Below are positions 41,374 through 51,059 of a DNA stretch of 64,000 nucleotides, piece by piece. The notes beneath the pieces were generated by a model that was not told where the DNA came from, searched no databases, and saw nothing but the letters and a program-made list of their open reading frames with translations. Each line of letters starts with the position of its first letter. Position 1 is the first letter of the stretch. Source of the DNA: an uncultured Tateyamaria sp. (GTDB lineage Bacteria > Pseudomonadota > Alphaproteobacteria > Rhodobacterales > Rhodobacteraceae); NCBI RefSeq assembly GCF_947496075.1, contig NZ_CANMBJ010000006.1, forward strand, positions 667,001 through 731,000. The letters are read 5' to 3'. The translations under genes were made by a program, and so were the position numbers.

Positions 41374-41864
41374 TTTAACAAACTGACATGACTGCACTTT
41401 TTGCGTGTAACTGATCCATGTTTTGGTCAGGTTTGATGCTTTTGGCCCGCCTGCGGTTCACTACTTCCAGCGTGGCCAAGGTCTTCCGCTTCTTGTTGGC
41501 AAGGTTCTCAGACCGCGAATATGCGACCGGAGCCGTGGACGGCACTACTGGCCGGTTCGCACGCATTGAGGAAAGCAAGGCGTGTGCCCACACCAAACCC
41601 GACTCACTAAATTGCGCCCAAACTGTGGTCGTATTCTGAAAACATCCGAACTGATCACCTGAATTGCGAAACATTTGCAGGCAAGAACCGTATTTTGTCT
41701 CGGCACGGTTTCCAGTGCCTCATTTTCGCCATATTCGTGACACCTGCGCCACACATTCCGGCCCTAGCTTCGCCTTATCCGCCACGCGCGAATTAACAAG
41801 AACGCCCGATCTGCCAAGGCTGGTAAATAGAGCTCCGGCTGGTATCGGGGCAAGGAAGCTGTCG
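41374..41864. other. 491-bp gap right of the island
   Basis: No convincing gene. It should be the original sequence downstream of tRNA-Phe. Frames on both strands are short, lack ribosome sites and show no family features. Confidence 0.5.
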
Positions 41865-42548
41865 ATGAAATACACGTTGATCCCAGGTCAGCCTCACACC
41901 GCAAGTGAGGAAGAAACGATGTCAATGATCCGTTCGGTCCTGACGGATGAGGCGGATACCTCCAAGTCTCAGCCTCGCAATATCGATGTGACGGACATGG
42001 ACGCGCCTGGTTCTCAAGACGTTGCGGCCCGCGCCTTTATCGAACGTACGCCTCCGCCAGCGCCACGCCGTCGCGCAACAGACCTGCCGGAACTTGAAAA
42101 AGATACGTATGCGCAGAAACGCGCCGGCCTCTTCCGCCCATTGACAAGCATGATCTCGCGTGTCCGCCGGTTTGAACCCAAAACGCGCCATCTGGCGCTG
42201 GCCAGTGCCGCATTGCTGTTTGTCGTGCGCCCACATTGGTTTGTAATCGCTGCGGTCATTGCTGTTGTGCTTATCGTCGCGACCTTCCTGACGTTGGGTG
42301 CAGATCGGATCTGGACGTCCGTTCTGGGCTGGTTGGACCGGATCGAGATGAAAGACCATGGCCGCGCCGAAGATCTGCGCGCCAAACTCGACACGTTTGC
42401 CTATCGGTGGGACAGCGTGTTGGACGTTTTCCCCGATGGCATGGTCGACAGCCTCTACATGCCGGATTTCCAATCGCTGCAGCAGGCCGAAGCCGAACAT
42501 CAACAGGTTGTGGCGGAACGCCTGAGCAGGATGGCGCAAGAAACCTAA
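41865..42548 (+). CDS. Conserved-type membrane protein upstream of secE
   Basis: A 227-residue protein. The N-terminal half is polar and probably disordered (Pro/Arg-rich, RTPPPAPRRR). Then come two transmembrane helices (about 113-125 and 130-150, LALASAALLFVV and WFVIAAVIAVVLIVATFLTL). The C-terminal region is charged and helical. The ATG at 41865 has AAGGAAG upstream. No function is known. It is followed by a CAAGGCGGG/CCCGCCTTG stem before secE. Confidence 0.7.
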   Translation: MKYTLIPGQPHTASEEETMSMIRSVLTDEADTSKSQPRNIDVTDMDAPGSQDVAARAFIERTPPPAPRRRATDLPELEKDTYAQKRAGLFRPLTSMISRVRRFEPKTRHLALASAALLFVVRPHWFVIAAVIAVVLIVATFLTLGADRIWTSVLGWLDRIEMKDHGRAEDLRAKLDTFAYRWDSVLDVFPDGMVDSLYMPDFQSLQQAEAEHQQVVAERLSRMAQET

Positions 42549-42572
42549 TCAGCATCCACACCTGTAGACGTG

Positions 42573-42596
42573 CAAGGCGGGCGCAATCCCGCCTTG
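42573..42596 (+). terminator. Stem-loop between the membrane gene and secE
   Basis: Perfect 9-base arms CAAGGCGGG/CCCGCCTTG with a 6-base loop, followed by a moderately T-rich stretch. A likely terminator of the gene upstream. Confidence 0.55.
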
Positions 42597-42651
42597 AATT
42601 CGTTCTTGACTGCCGTTACATGCGATCCATCCGCAGCAAAGGACATGATCC

Positions 42652-42849
42652 ATGGCCACAACCAACCCACTTCAATTCATCCAGCAGGTGCGCTCGGAAG
42701 TCGCGAAAGTGGTGTGGCCAACGCGGCGCGAGGTATTCCTGACCACTGTCATGGTCTTTATCCTTGCCGCGCTGACAGCCGTGTTTTTCGCCCTGGTCGA
42801 TATCTTGATCCGTGGTGGGCTCGAGATGGTGTTGACGACCTTCGGGTAA
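42652..42849 (+). CDS. secE: Preprotein translocase subunit SecE
   Basis: A 65-residue single-span SecE, the essential small subunit that clamps SecY. The signature VRSEVAKVVWPTRREV precedes the transmembrane helix TTVMVFILAALTAVFFALVDILI. The short form with one helix is normal for alphaproteobacteria. It lies upstream of nusG, as in most bacteria, with a GC-rich hairpin and T run between the two. Confidence 0.97.
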   Translation: MATTNPLQFIQQVRSEVAKVVWPTRREVFLTTVMVFILAALTAVFFALVDILIRGGLEMVLTTFG

Positions 42850-43017
42850 CGCCAAGCAGGCGCGAGCCTCTTGCACTTTGATATGGTGCAGAGTATTTCC
42901 CGATCCTGATCTGAAACAGGCGCGCGGCGATTCGAGCCCCGCGCCGCTTTTTATTCAGGGCGGTGGCACGGGCTGCTGCACAAGGCGTAACAAATCGGGC
43001 GAGGGGCCAGAAACAAC

Positions 43018-43551
43018 ATGGCGAAACGGTGGTATTCGGTCAGCGTTCTTTCGAATTTCGAAAAGAAGATTGCCGAGCAAATCCGAACCTCGGTCGAGGA
43101 AAACGGTCTTGAGGATCAGATCGACGAAGTGCTGGTCCCGACCGAAGAGGTGATCGAAGTCCGTCGCGGCAAGAAAGTGACAACCGAACGCCGCTTCATG
43201 CCCGGTTATGTGCTGGTGCACATGGAAATGTCCGACCAGGGCTATCACCTGATCAACTCGATCAACCGCGTCACTGGTTTCCTTGGCCCACAGGGCCGTC
43301 CGATGCCGATGCGCGATGCCGAAGTGAACCAGATCCTGAACCGCGTTCAGGAAGGTGAGGAAGCACCGAAGCTGATGATCAGCTTCGAGGTGGGCGAAAA
43401 GGTCAAGGTCAACGATGGCCCGTTCGAGGATTTCGACGGCATGGTCGAAGAGGTCGACGAGGACAACCAGCGCCTGAAAGTGACTGTATCGATCTTTGGC
43501 CGCGAAACGCCGGTCGAACTGGAATACACGCAAGTCACCAAACAGATCTGA
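43018..43551 (+). CDS. nusG: Transcription termination/antitermination factor NusG
   Basis: A 177-residue NusG. The NGN domain starts KRWYSVSVLSNFEKKIAEQI and includes RRFMPGYVLVHMEM and VTGFLGPQGRP. The KOW domain at the C-terminus includes FEVGEKVKVNDGPFEDFDGMVEEVDEDNQRLKVTVSIFGRETPVEL. It binds RNA polymerase and links it to Rho and the ribosome. Length is normal. Confidence 0.98.
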   Translation: MAKRWYSVSVLSNFEKKIAEQIRTSVEENGLEDQIDEVLVPTEEVIEVRRGKKVTTERRFMPGYVLVHMEMSDQGYHLINSINRVTGFLGPQGRPMPMRDAEVNQILNRVQEGEEAPKLMISFEVGEKVKVNDGPFEDFDGMVEEVDEDNQRLKVTVSIFGRETPVELEYTQVTKQI

Positions 43552-43573
43552 CCGGATCGCTGGACTATTTGAA

Positions 43574-43599
43574 AGGGCGCACGCAAGTGCGCCTTTTTT
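43574..43599 (+). terminator. Terminator after nusG
   Basis: A perfect GGCGCAC/GTGCGCC stem with loop GCAA and six T residues. Confidence 0.9.
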
Positions 43600-43632
43600 G
43601 ATTCTGTGCATGAAAAATTCAAAAATTGAAAG

Positions 43633-43653
43633 TTATCCACAGGATCATCCACA
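43633..43653 (+). promoter_or_regulatory. DnaA-box-like pair
   Basis: TTATCCACA, a perfect DnaA box, and TCATCCACA, one mismatch, 12 bases apart in the nusG/OmpA intergenic region. It may titrate DnaA or regulate the OmpA-like gene; two sites alone do not make an origin. Confidence 0.4.
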
Positions 43654-43755
43654 AGCCCTGTTGACGAAGATGGCGGATTATCGCCTACTGGTTGATGTAG
43701 GCACACAATGTAGATGTGCCATTGATGGCCGAGCAGCGTATCTGGGGGATATTCT

Positions 43756-44904
43756 ATGGCATTGACGTATTTGCGGGACAGCCTTCCTTGGCTGGTCCCA
43801 TCTGCTGCAATTGTGTTTGCCGCATCCGGGTTTCTTGAGCTTGGGGGCGGGAAAGACGTCGCGCCTACAAGTGAACAGACATTTTCAAACGCAGCAGCAC
43901 CACAAGGTGTAACGGCTCAACAAACACCGACCGAGACCGTCGAAGAAGAGGTCGTCGCGCGTCAGGCTGGACCCGAAACCACACTGACAAAGGTGGGCAC
44001 ATCAAACACCCGGGCTCAGCCGCTGGCCGCGGCCGCGCTGCCGCAACCCGCACCTGCACCGCAACGCACCGCGGCCTTGGCGACAACGCCAGCGGCCCCG
44101 TTCTTCGACGCCAACACCTTTGGCGCAGCGGCGCAGCAGCAATGCCTCGAAGATCTGCGCACCATGGCTGGTCAAGCACGCGTCTATTTCCCAAGCGGTG
44201 GTCTGAATGCGGATCAGGGGGGCATCGAACAGGGTCGCCTGCTCGGTCTGATCGCGCAAACCTGCCCAGATGTGCAGATCCGGGTGGAAGGGCATTCAGA
44301 CCCCTCTGGGGATCCCGCGGCAAACCTGCGCCTAAGCCAGGCCCGCGCCGAGGAGGTCATCAAGCGCATCGGGGCGTCTGGCATCAATACGGCCATGTTC
44401 TTTGCCGAAGGTCTTGGTGATCGCCAGCCTTCCGGCATCGTCGGGCCAGAGCCTGCGTCGTACTATGATCGCCGGGTTGAGTTCTCGATTGTCGAAGAAG
44501 TGACCCGCGTGGCCGTCGGGGCACCGGCGGCGGCACCCAAGCCCTGGGCCAATGCCACTTGTGTCACGGCGCTCCAACAGGCTGTCGACACCACCATGCT
44601 GTTCTATGCGCCGCGATCGGTCTCTCTTGGGTCCAGCGACGTCGATACCGCGATGACGCTTGCTGCCATGGCGATGGAGTGCCCGCACGCGCGGCTTCGC
44701 GTGATTGGCCATCACGCGGGCGACCTGCAATCGGGTGAGAATGTGTCGACAGGTCTGCTGCGCGCCAAGGCGCTGATGGCGATGCTTGTCGGTCGCGGCG
44801 TGAAAGCCGAAGAGATCATCATCGCCGCCCCCTCACGCCCCTTGAACGATGCGGGCCTGCCGGGCAGCCGCGTGCGCTTTGACGTGATCCTCGAAGAGGG
44901 CTGA
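43756..44904 (+). CDS. OmpA-family protein with two OmpA-like domains
   Basis: A 382-residue protein. A hydrophobic N-terminal segment (WLVPSAAIVFAASGFLEL) is followed by a long Ala/Pro/Thr-rich linker. Two OmpA-like peptidoglycan-binding domains follow: about 125-245 (IRVEGHSDPSGDPAANLRLSQARAEEV, RRVEFSI) and about 258-382 (LRVIGHHAG..., LLRAKALMAML, SRVRFDV). The second is more divergent. It probably tethers an envelope complex to the cell wall. It lies between nusG and rplK. Confidence 0.85.
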   Translation: MALTYLRDSLPWLVPSAAIVFAASGFLELGGGKDVAPTSEQTFSNAAAPQGVTAQQTPTETVEEEVVARQAGPETTLTKVGTSNTRAQPLAAAALPQPAPAPQRTAALATTPAAPFFDANTFGAAAQQQCLEDLRTMAGQARVYFPSGGLNADQGGIEQGRLLGLIAQTCPDVQIRVEGHSDPSGDPAANLRLSQARAEEVIKRIGASGINTAMFFAEGLGDRQPSGIVGPEPASYYDRRVEFSIVEEVTRVAVGAPAAAPKPWANATCVTALQQAVDTTMLFYAPRSVSLGSSDVDTAMTLAAMAMECPHARLRVIGHHAGDLQSGENVSTGLLRAKALMAMLVGRGVKAEEIIIAAPSRPLNDAGLPGSRVRFDVILEEG

Positions 44905-45092
44905 TAACCCGTCCCCGCAGGGACAAAGCTTCAAAACAGGCTTGTAATTTGGACAGGAGCGCTGTAACCGGCGCTCTTGTTGCATTTGCAGCATCCCATG
45001 TGGGAGGCGCGACGGTCGCGACCGCCAGACCAGACCACATCAACATAGGCCAAGGGGCGCGTCCCGCGGCTGTTTGAAAAGGAGATTGGCAC

Positions 45093-45518
45093 ATGGCCAA
45101 GAAACTTGCCGGCACCATGAAATTGCAGGTGCCCGCCGGTCAGGCAAACCCATCCCCGCCGGTTGGTCCGGCGCTGGGTCAGCGTGGCATCAACATCATG
45201 GAATTCTGCAAGGCGTTCAACGCCAAGACCGCAGATCTGGAGCCCGGTGCGCCGTGCCCTACCGTGATCACCTACTACCAGGACAAATCCTTCGCCATGG
45301 ATATCAAGACGCCCCCGGCGTCCTACTATCTGAAAAAGGCGGCCAAGGTGAAATCCGGCGCGAACAACCCGTCGCGTGAAACCGTGGGCACCGTGACAGC
45401 GGCCCAGGTCAAGGAAATCGCCGAAGCGAAAATGAAAGATCTGAACGCCAACGACATCGAAGGCGCAATGCAGATCATCCTGGGCTCCGCCCGCTCCATG
45501 GGCATCGAGGTGAAGTAA
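45093..45518 (+). CDS. rplK: 50S ribosomal protein L11
   Basis: A 141-residue L11. [43 protein letters not shown] is the highly conserved N-terminus, and [21 protein letters not shown] and SARSMGIEV close the RNA-binding domain. It forms an operon with rplA, one base apart. The roughly 190-bp leader has hairpins (such as AGCGC/GCGCT at about 44960) that could hold the L1 autoregulatory site, but I cannot confirm this. Confidence 0.99.
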   Translation: MAKKLAGTMKLQVPAGQANPSPPVGPALGQRGINIMEFCKAFNAKTADLEPGAPCPTVITYYQDKSFAMDIKTPPASYYLKKAAKVKSGANNPSRETVGTVTAAQVKEIAEAKMKDLNANDIEGAMQIILGSARSMGIEVK

Positions 45519-45519
45519 G

Positions 45520-46218
45520 ATGGCAAAGCTTGGAAAACGCACAACAGCGGCCCGCGAAGCCTTCGCCGGCAAAGAGAACCTGACCGTCGAAGACGCGGTG
45601 GCCCTGGTTAAAGGAAATGCCAACGCCAAGTTCGACGAGACGATCGAAATCTCGATGAACCTGGGCGTCGATCCCCGTCACGCAGACCAGATGGTGCGCG
45701 GCGTAATTGGCCTGCCCAACGGCACAGGCAAAGACGTGCGCGTCGCTGTTTTTGCTCGTGGCCCCAAGGCCGAAGAAGCGCAAGCAGCCGGTGCGGACAT
45801 CGTCGGCGCAGAGGACCTGATGGAAACCGTTCAAGGCGGCACCATCGACTTTGACCGCTGCATCGCCACCCCTGACATGATGCCCATCGTGGGTCGTCTG
45901 GGTAAAGTGCTGGGCCCCCGTAACCTGATGCCGAACCCCAAGGTTGGCACCGTGACCATGGACGTCGCAGACGCCGTGAAAGCGGCCAAAGGTGGCGAAG
46001 TTCAGTTCAAGGCCGAGAAGGCTGGCGTCGTGCACGCAGGTGTTGGCAAAGCGTCCTTTGACGAAGCCAAACTGGTCGAAAACATCCGCGCTTTCGTGGG
46101 TGCCGTTGCCAAGGCCAAGCCTGCTGGCGCGAAAGGCACCTACATGAAAAAGGTGTCGCTGAGCTCGACCATGGGTCCAGGCGTGAGCGTCGATGTCGAG
46201 AACGCTGTCACCGAGTAA
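45520..46218 (+). CDS. rplA: 50S ribosomal protein L1
   Basis: A 232-residue L1, the mobile-stalk protein and usual repressor of its own operon. [62 protein letters not shown] and [24 protein letters not shown] are diagnostic. A strong terminator follows. The usual rplJ-rplL pair does not follow within the window; instead orphan secreted genes come next. Confidence 0.99.
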   Translation: MAKLGKRTTAAREAFAGKENLTVEDAVALVKGNANAKFDETIEISMNLGVDPRHADQMVRGVIGLPNGTGKDVRVAVFARGPKAEEAQAAGADIVGAEDLMETVQGGTIDFDRCIATPDMMPIVGRLGKVLGPRNLMPNPKVGTVTMDVADAVKAAKGGEVQFKAEKAGVVHAGVGKASFDEAKLVENIRAFVGAVAKAKPAGAKGTYMKKVSLSSTMGPGVSVDVENAVTE

Positions 46219-46241
46219 TCGGGCGACAGAAAGCATTTGAG

Positions 46242-46275
46242 AGGCGCGTATCCGAAAGGATGCGCGCCTTTTTTG
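46242..46275 (+). terminator. Terminator after rplKA
   Basis: A GGCGCGTATCC/GGATGCGCGCC stem with GAAA loop and a six-T run. Confidence 0.92.
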
Positions 46276-46782
46276 TGATGTGGAGCGGATCGGGCATATC
46301 GAGCGCCACGATCTTCATCAAATCGGGCAACGGTCTGGCACGATGACCAGTGTAGCAGGACTATTCTGATCTCATCGTTTCAAAGTCATCCAATAGTCAT
46401 GCAGCCAACAAGGGTAAAGGCGCGCCTTTACGATGCAGAGTGTGCGGAGTTTGCGAAGCGAGGTTTTGAAGCGTCCGCAATGAGCCCAGAGTTACAAGGT
46501 CATCGCTCCGAGATGAGTATCTGCCTTCGGTAACCAGCCCAAAGCGAGCGCTTGTTCTTTAGGTCCGACAACGAGATCATGCAGCCAAATACTTGTTGTT
46601 GGTTAATGCCGTTCCGACACGCCAATTTGAATTGTGCACCGAAGATGCAACCGGCACACGTTTCAGATCCATCACTGTGTCTATACAGACACTAAGTCTG
46701 CCACGCCAAAAAACATCATTTAAGCTGGGACGAAGCGACGTTAGTTTCCGAGAAGGGATTGATTCAAGTATCGGGGCGAACG
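46276..46782. other. 507-bp non-coding stretch with repeats
   Basis: No gene is supported. It contains a 16-bp perfect palindrome, TAAAGGCGCGCCTTTA, at about 46414. TCATGCAGCCAA occurs twice, near 46395 and 46578. A patch (GCGGAGTTTGCGAAG..., AATGAGCCCAGAGTT) resembles other non-coding repeats at 50.9, 53.5, 54.7 and 59.5 kb. Confidence 0.5.
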
Positions 46783-47310
46783 TTGAAAACGAGAATAACC
46801 GGAGTGTTAGCCGCTTCACTCCTTTTTGCTGCTTGCAGTGTTTCAGATTCTTCGTCTGACAGATTCAAGGGAAGGGCGGTCGTAGGCGGGTATCAAGTGA
46901 GCTGGAATAATGTTGTCAGAACAAACGATCCAGCAAGTCAAACGCCTCTATTTTTCTCGTTCACACCAATGGACGTTCGGGCACACGGCGTCACCGAAGC
47001 AAATTGGACAACGGAGGCCAGAAAGCAGAATTTACCCGTCGAGAGCGTAAAGCGGCTGTTTAACGAACCATACATTTACCCGAGCAAAGACGGTGGTGTT
47101 GCAAGTTGCACAGGGTTCGCCATACGAAAAGGTTTGTGTGGTCACTTAAAGAGCCTTTCAAACGCGGAAAGAGTGTCAATGGCACGCCAAGCATTGATGA
47201 CGAGCAACACTTGCCGTTGGGTAGGATTTGATCAAGGCTACGATGCGACTATGAAGGCCAGAGCCGGAGCAGAGGCGAATACACTATGGGTCAAGGCTGC
47301 ATGCGATTAG
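46783..47310 (+). CDS. Lipoprotein of unknown function
   Basis: A 175-residue lipoprotein. MKTRITGVLAASLLFAAC gives a signal with lipid Cys18, followed by a Ser/Asp linker. The mature domain has several cysteines (ASCTGFAIRKGLCG, NTCRW, AACD) that may form disulfides. The TTG at 46783 was chosen because it begins a well-formed signal peptide and has GGGG upstream; TTG 46759 is an alternative. No family is recognised. Confidence 0.6.
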   Translation: MKTRITGVLAASLLFAACSVSDSSSDRFKGRAVVGGYQVSWNNVVRTNDPASQTPLFFSFTPMDVRAHGVTEANWTTEARKQNLPVESVKRLFNEPYIYPSKDGGVASCTGFAIRKGLCGHLKSLSNAERVSMARQALMTSNTCRWVGFDQGYDATMKARAGAEANTLWVKAACD

Positions 47311-47383
47311 CCCGCGATGCAAGTGCCTATTCTGTGTGCTAGTTGTTCTGCGCAAATACGGTTCCCGATACGTTAGGAAAGTA

Positions 47384-47839
47384 ATGAAACATACTAAATT
47401 ACTGGGCATAATTCTTTGCTTCTCATTTGCTTGCTCAACCGCCTTTGCCGAAGTCACGTATCCGCCGAGCAATCGAACTCTTGATCTAACGATCAAAAAA
47501 GCTCCTACCAATACCATTTGCGCGGTGGCAAACGCACGTGGAAAGTCCAAAGTTACACATGGACGGCGAATTCGAATAAAGATCAAAGGGTACCCGGGGT
47601 CAGCAGACATTGTTTGTAAAATGCCTGACGGGCAAAGTATTATCCTGATGACCAACAAGTTTCTTTTCAAGAGATCCACACACAATTTGGTAACTGAAGG
47701 AGACGTTTCATCTGTGAAGTACAGTTTGAGCTTTCCGGCAGGCACCGGCTCGGCACTAACCGTTACCAAATTTGGAACATTCGATGTAATAGTCGCTGAA
47801 GACGCAATTCGGAACTATAACCGCGCGCAAAGCCGATAG
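47384..47839 (+). CDS. Secreted hypothetical protein
   Basis: A 151-residue protein with a clear signal peptide (MKHTKLLGIILCFSFACSTAFA-E) and a beta-rich mature part with two cysteines (TICAVAN, DIVCKMPDG). The ATG at 47384 has TAGGA upstream. It follows the lipoprotein gene by about 70 bp and may be co-transcribed. Function is unknown. Confidence 0.65.
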   Translation: MKHTKLLGIILCFSFACSTAFAEVTYPPSNRTLDLTIKKAPTNTICAVANARGKSKVTHGRRIRIKIKGYPGSADIVCKMPDGQSIILMTNKFLFKRSTHNLVTEGDVSSVKYSLSFPAGTGSALTVTKFGTFDVIVAEDAIRNYNRAQSR

Positions 47840-48106
47840 CGGAATGCAGCGGGCGTCCAAGCTTTTGGTCTTGAACCAGGTTTGCGAAGTCCGTTTCTTG
47901 CGCTTTGCGCTCATTGTCAAAGCTAAATGCAGCGCTTTCGCTAAAGGCAGCTTTAATCCCCAAAGTGGTCATCACGATCGTTACGCGCTTCTTTGGTCAA
48001 CCGTGAAGGCAGTCAATCCATGTGATGCCATGTCCCTATGACCGCCAAGGATTCTGCGTATACTCTCCGCAGACCACGCCACGGTGGTCCAAAAAAGGGG
48101 ATACGG

Positions 48107-49804
48107 ATGACGCAATCACTGGAACACCCATTTGGCACGCAGGCGGCGGACTTCGGTTTGGACAAGCTTGAGACCGGAACACTTGTCGAAGCACTGGACA
48201 GGGCGGCAGAAACCTATGCCGCAAAACCGGCACTCACCACCATCCTGCCCACCGGGGCAGAGACGACCGCCACCTATGCTCAGATCAAGGACCATGCGGA
48301 GGCGTTTGCTGTTTATCTGCGGGAAGAATTGGGGCTGTCGAGCGGGGACACCGTGGCGATCATGTCGCCCAACTGCATTGGCTTTTGCGTTGCATCACTT
48401 GGCGTCGTGAAAGCGGGGTGCGTAGGCACCAATGTGAACCCGCTCTACACTCCACACGAGCTTGAACATCAGCTGACCCACAGCAAGGCCAAGGCCATCG
48501 TCATCATCGACCTCTTTGGCAACAAGCTGGACGAGGTGGTGGCGCGCACGGGCGTGCAGCATGTCATCACTCTGTCCGTTGTCGACTTCTTTCCGGCGCT
48601 CAAGAAAACCCTGCTGAAATTCGTGCTGAAGCGGGTGCGCAAGGTGGTCCCGGCCATGACCACCCCGGCAGTGTCTTTGACCGAGGCGCTGGCCAAAGGC
48701 AGGGCGCGGATGTCTTCCGCAGATGTGTCGGCCTATACCCGGGAAGTTACTCCGGCGTCGCCCGCCCTTTATCAATACACCAGCGGCACGACGGGCCGGA
48801 GCAAAGGCGCGGTCCTGTCCCATCAGGCGATCCTGTCCAACGCCGAACAGGGGCGGCTGATGACAACCGGTATTTTGCAGGAGGGAAATGAGGTCGCGCT
48901 GGTTGCTCTACCCCTCTATCACATCACTGCGTTCAGCTTGATATTTGTCTCAGGCATGACAGTGGGTGCGCATGGCATTCTGGCACCCAGCCCGCGCCCA
49001 CCCTCGAACCTCAAGGCAGCGTTCGAGAAGTACCGGATCACCTGGTTCACCGGGATCAACACACTGTTTGCGGCGCTGATGGCGGAACCTTGGTTCGACC
49101 GGTCCCTGTTCTCGGCCATCCGGTTCTGCGGCTCTGGCGGCGCGGCGCAGCAGACCGGGGTTGCGCAGAAGTGGCAGGAGTTGACCGGGGTCGAGATCCT
49201 GCAAGGTTATGGCATGACCGAAGTGTCGGGCATCCTGACCTTCAACCCGCCGGGATCAAACCGGCTTGGGATGGTGGGGGTGCCGGCCCCCGGCGCGCAG
49301 ATCCGGATTGTGGATGACGCGGGCAACGATGTCCCCGCCGGGACACCGGGCGAAGTGATCGCGCGGAGCCCGGGCATGATGGACGGATACCTCGACAATC
49401 CGCAAGCCACGGCCGAGACGATCCAGGACGGGTGGTATTACTCGGGTGATATCGGGGTTTTGGATGACGACGGATACCTGGAGATCGTGGACCGCAAGAA
49501 GGACATGATCCTTGTGTCGGGCTTCAACGTGTCCCCGAACGAGATCGAGGACGCCATCTCGACCGTGCCGGGGGTGGTGCAAGTCGGGGTTATCGGGATC
49601 GAGGACGCCAAGACGGCCGAAGCCCCTGCTGCCTTCGTGGTACGGTCAGATGAGACGTTGAGCGAAGAGGATATTCTGGAGGCCTGCCGGGCGCGGTTGA
49701 CCAACTACAAGGTGCCCAAGGTGGTGCGCTTTGTGGACGACGTGCCGGTGACGCTGTCGGGCAAGGTGCTGCGGCGGCAGTTGCGCGAGGATTATGCGGG
49801 CTGA
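48107..49804 (+). CDS. Acyl-CoA synthetase (AMP-forming, FadD-like)
   Basis: A 565-residue ANL-superfamily enzyme that activates a fatty or related acid to the acyl-CoA. Motifs: YTSGTTGRSKGAVLSH (P-loop), GYGMTEVSG, YSGDIGVLDDDGYLEIVDRKKDMI (hinge), and a C-terminal SGKVLRRQLR with the catalytic Lys. The ATG at 48107 has AAGGGG upstream. Substrate chain length is not evident. It is probably cytoplasmic or membrane-peripheral and stands alone. Confidence 0.92.
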   Translation: MTQSLEHPFGTQAADFGLDKLETGTLVEALDRAAETYAAKPALTTILPTGAETTATYAQIKDHAEAFAVYLREELGLSSGDTVAIMSPNCIGFCVASLGVVKAGCVGTNVNPLYTPHELEHQLTHSKAKAIVIIDLFGNKLDEVVARTGVQHVITLSVVDFFPALKKTLLKFVLKRVRKVVPAMTTPAVSLTEALAKGRARMSSADVSAYTREVTPASPALYQYTSGTTGRSKGAVLSHQAILSNAEQGRLMTTGILQEGNEVALVALPLYHITAFSLIFVSGMTVGAHGILAPSPRPPSNLKAAFEKYRITWFTGINTLFAALMAEPWFDRSLFSAIRFCGSGGAAQQTGVAQKWQELTGVEILQGYGMTEVSGILTFNPPGSNRLGMVGVPAPGAQIRIVDDAGNDVPAGTPGEVIARSPGMMDGYLDNPQATAETIQDGWYYSGDIGVLDDDGYLEIVDRKKDMILVSGFNVSPNEIEDAISTVPGVVQVGVIGIEDAKTAEAPAAFVVRSDETLSEEDILEACRARLTNYKVPKVVRFVDDVPVTLSGKVLRRQLREDYAG

Positions 49805-49823
49805 CATGAGCGCAGCAGGGATT

Positions 49824-49839
49824 TGTCCCCGCGGGGACA
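49824..49839. repeat. Perfect 16-bp palindrome after the acyl-CoA synthetase
   Basis: TGTCCCCGCGGGGACA. A related GTCCCCGCAGGGAC lies after the OmpA-like gene at 44911. Possibly a family of terminal hairpins. Confidence 0.5.
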
Positions 49840-50061
49840 CGCTGTTCGGTGCGGCCACGATGTTTTCATCGATCTGTGAAAGACGCGGGAGGTCAGAGGG
49901 TTAGACCTGCGCCCGGTGCGTTTTGGGGATTTTAACGGGTTGGGACGTAGCCTGCCCCTCGAAAGGGGGCGGTTTTCTGGATCGACAAAAGGGTCCGCCC
50001 CGGGGACGTCAAAATCTTGCCATGCTGCACCTGTATGCATCCGCGAAACCAGTGGGGGCAC

Positions 50062-50643
50062 ATGAGAAAAGCACGGCACATTTTGGGACCGTTGATCGCG
50101 GTCTTGGCAACCGGCGGGCCGTCGCAGACGTGGGCCGAAGAGACGTTCAGCCATGCGGAGATCGCAGCACAGTATTGTCCGGCAGAATGGTCGGCGCTTG
50201 CGACATTGCAGCCAGACGCGTGGGCGGCGTTCGGAACGGTTGAAGATGACCCCGATGTCGATCCTGCCCACACCAAAGCGTTCAACAAGTACACGGCGGC
50301 GGCGATAGCGCTTGCCGACTACTTTGGGTCGTTCATCGGGCTGCCGAATGCTGTTGCGCAGGACCCGGATTCTTTTGACGTGACGCGTGCAAAATTCGCT
50401 TTGACGCAGTGCCTGATGCCAACGGTGTACGACCGTGGGGTGGTCATGGCGTTTTCGCGACTTGCGGAACCCGGAATACCGGATGATGCGCTACACAAGG
50501 CGTTGTTCGAGGGTTTTGATTTGTACGAGTGCATGCGCGTTCCGGAAGCGAGCGAGCAGATTTTTGCGCTTGATCCGATGAGTGCGTCTTTTGCTGATGA
50601 CCATCAAGCGTTCATGTTGGCGGTCATGGAGCCGTGCACCTAG
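50062..50643 (+). CDS. Secreted hypothetical protein
   Basis: A 193-residue protein with a signal peptide (RKARHILGPLIAVLATGGPSQTWA-E). The mature chain has four cysteines (AAQYCPAEW, LTQCLMP, YECMRVP, EPCT) and is mostly helical. The ATG at 50062 has GGGGG upstream. No family is recognised. Confidence 0.65.
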   Translation: MRKARHILGPLIAVLATGGPSQTWAEETFSHAEIAAQYCPAEWSALATLQPDAWAAFGTVEDDPDVDPAHTKAFNKYTAAAIALADYFGSFIGLPNAVAQDPDSFDVTRAKFALTQCLMPTVYDRGVVMAFSRLAEPGIPDDALHKALFEGFDLYECMRVPEASEQIFALDPMSASFADDHQAFMLAVMEPCT

Positions 50644-51059
50644 CACTGGCAACGTCCGGCACCTTCGGCTTGGTTACGGACGGGGTTGGATGACCGCGTT
50701 AGCCAGAAGTGGACGTCGTTGGAATGGCCCATACGTTAGATCTGCGGGACGAAACCGCGTTCATTCAGATCACTGACCAGACCGGAATCAAGCCGAAGGC
50801 GCCGGTCCAACACAAGCCCGTCCCGGCGGGCTGGTGTTTTGATGCCTGTGCCGAGCAGAATTTCTGTGGAATGTGCTTGGTGACTATTAAGCGTTACCGA
50901 ATGTGCGGTGCGACACCACCCCACGGGCTTGTGTTGGGCAGCTCAAGGTCGGCTCTGCGGGACGGAGCAGACTTTCGCCGTAGATGCACCAATGTCGGCT
51001 TTGGGGTATATGGCCAAACGGTCATTTGGCCAAGTGACAGGGTCGTGCGAGGCTTGTCA
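50644..51059. other. 416-bp gap with degenerate repeat sequence
   Basis: An open frame of 125 codons begins at 50709, but it has no ribosome site and no family features, and it runs through repeat-like sequence (GACGGAGCAGACTTTCGCCG) also seen at other intergenic sites. I regard it as non-coding. Confidence 0.5.

Noticed and set aside
41375-41674. 99-codon minus-strand frame just right of the island
   Set aside because: No ribosome site or family features; overlapping frames of similar length occur on the other strand.
43633-43653. Replication origin suggested by DnaA boxes
   Set aside because: Only two boxes, no AT-rich unwinding region or dnaA/parAB genes nearby.
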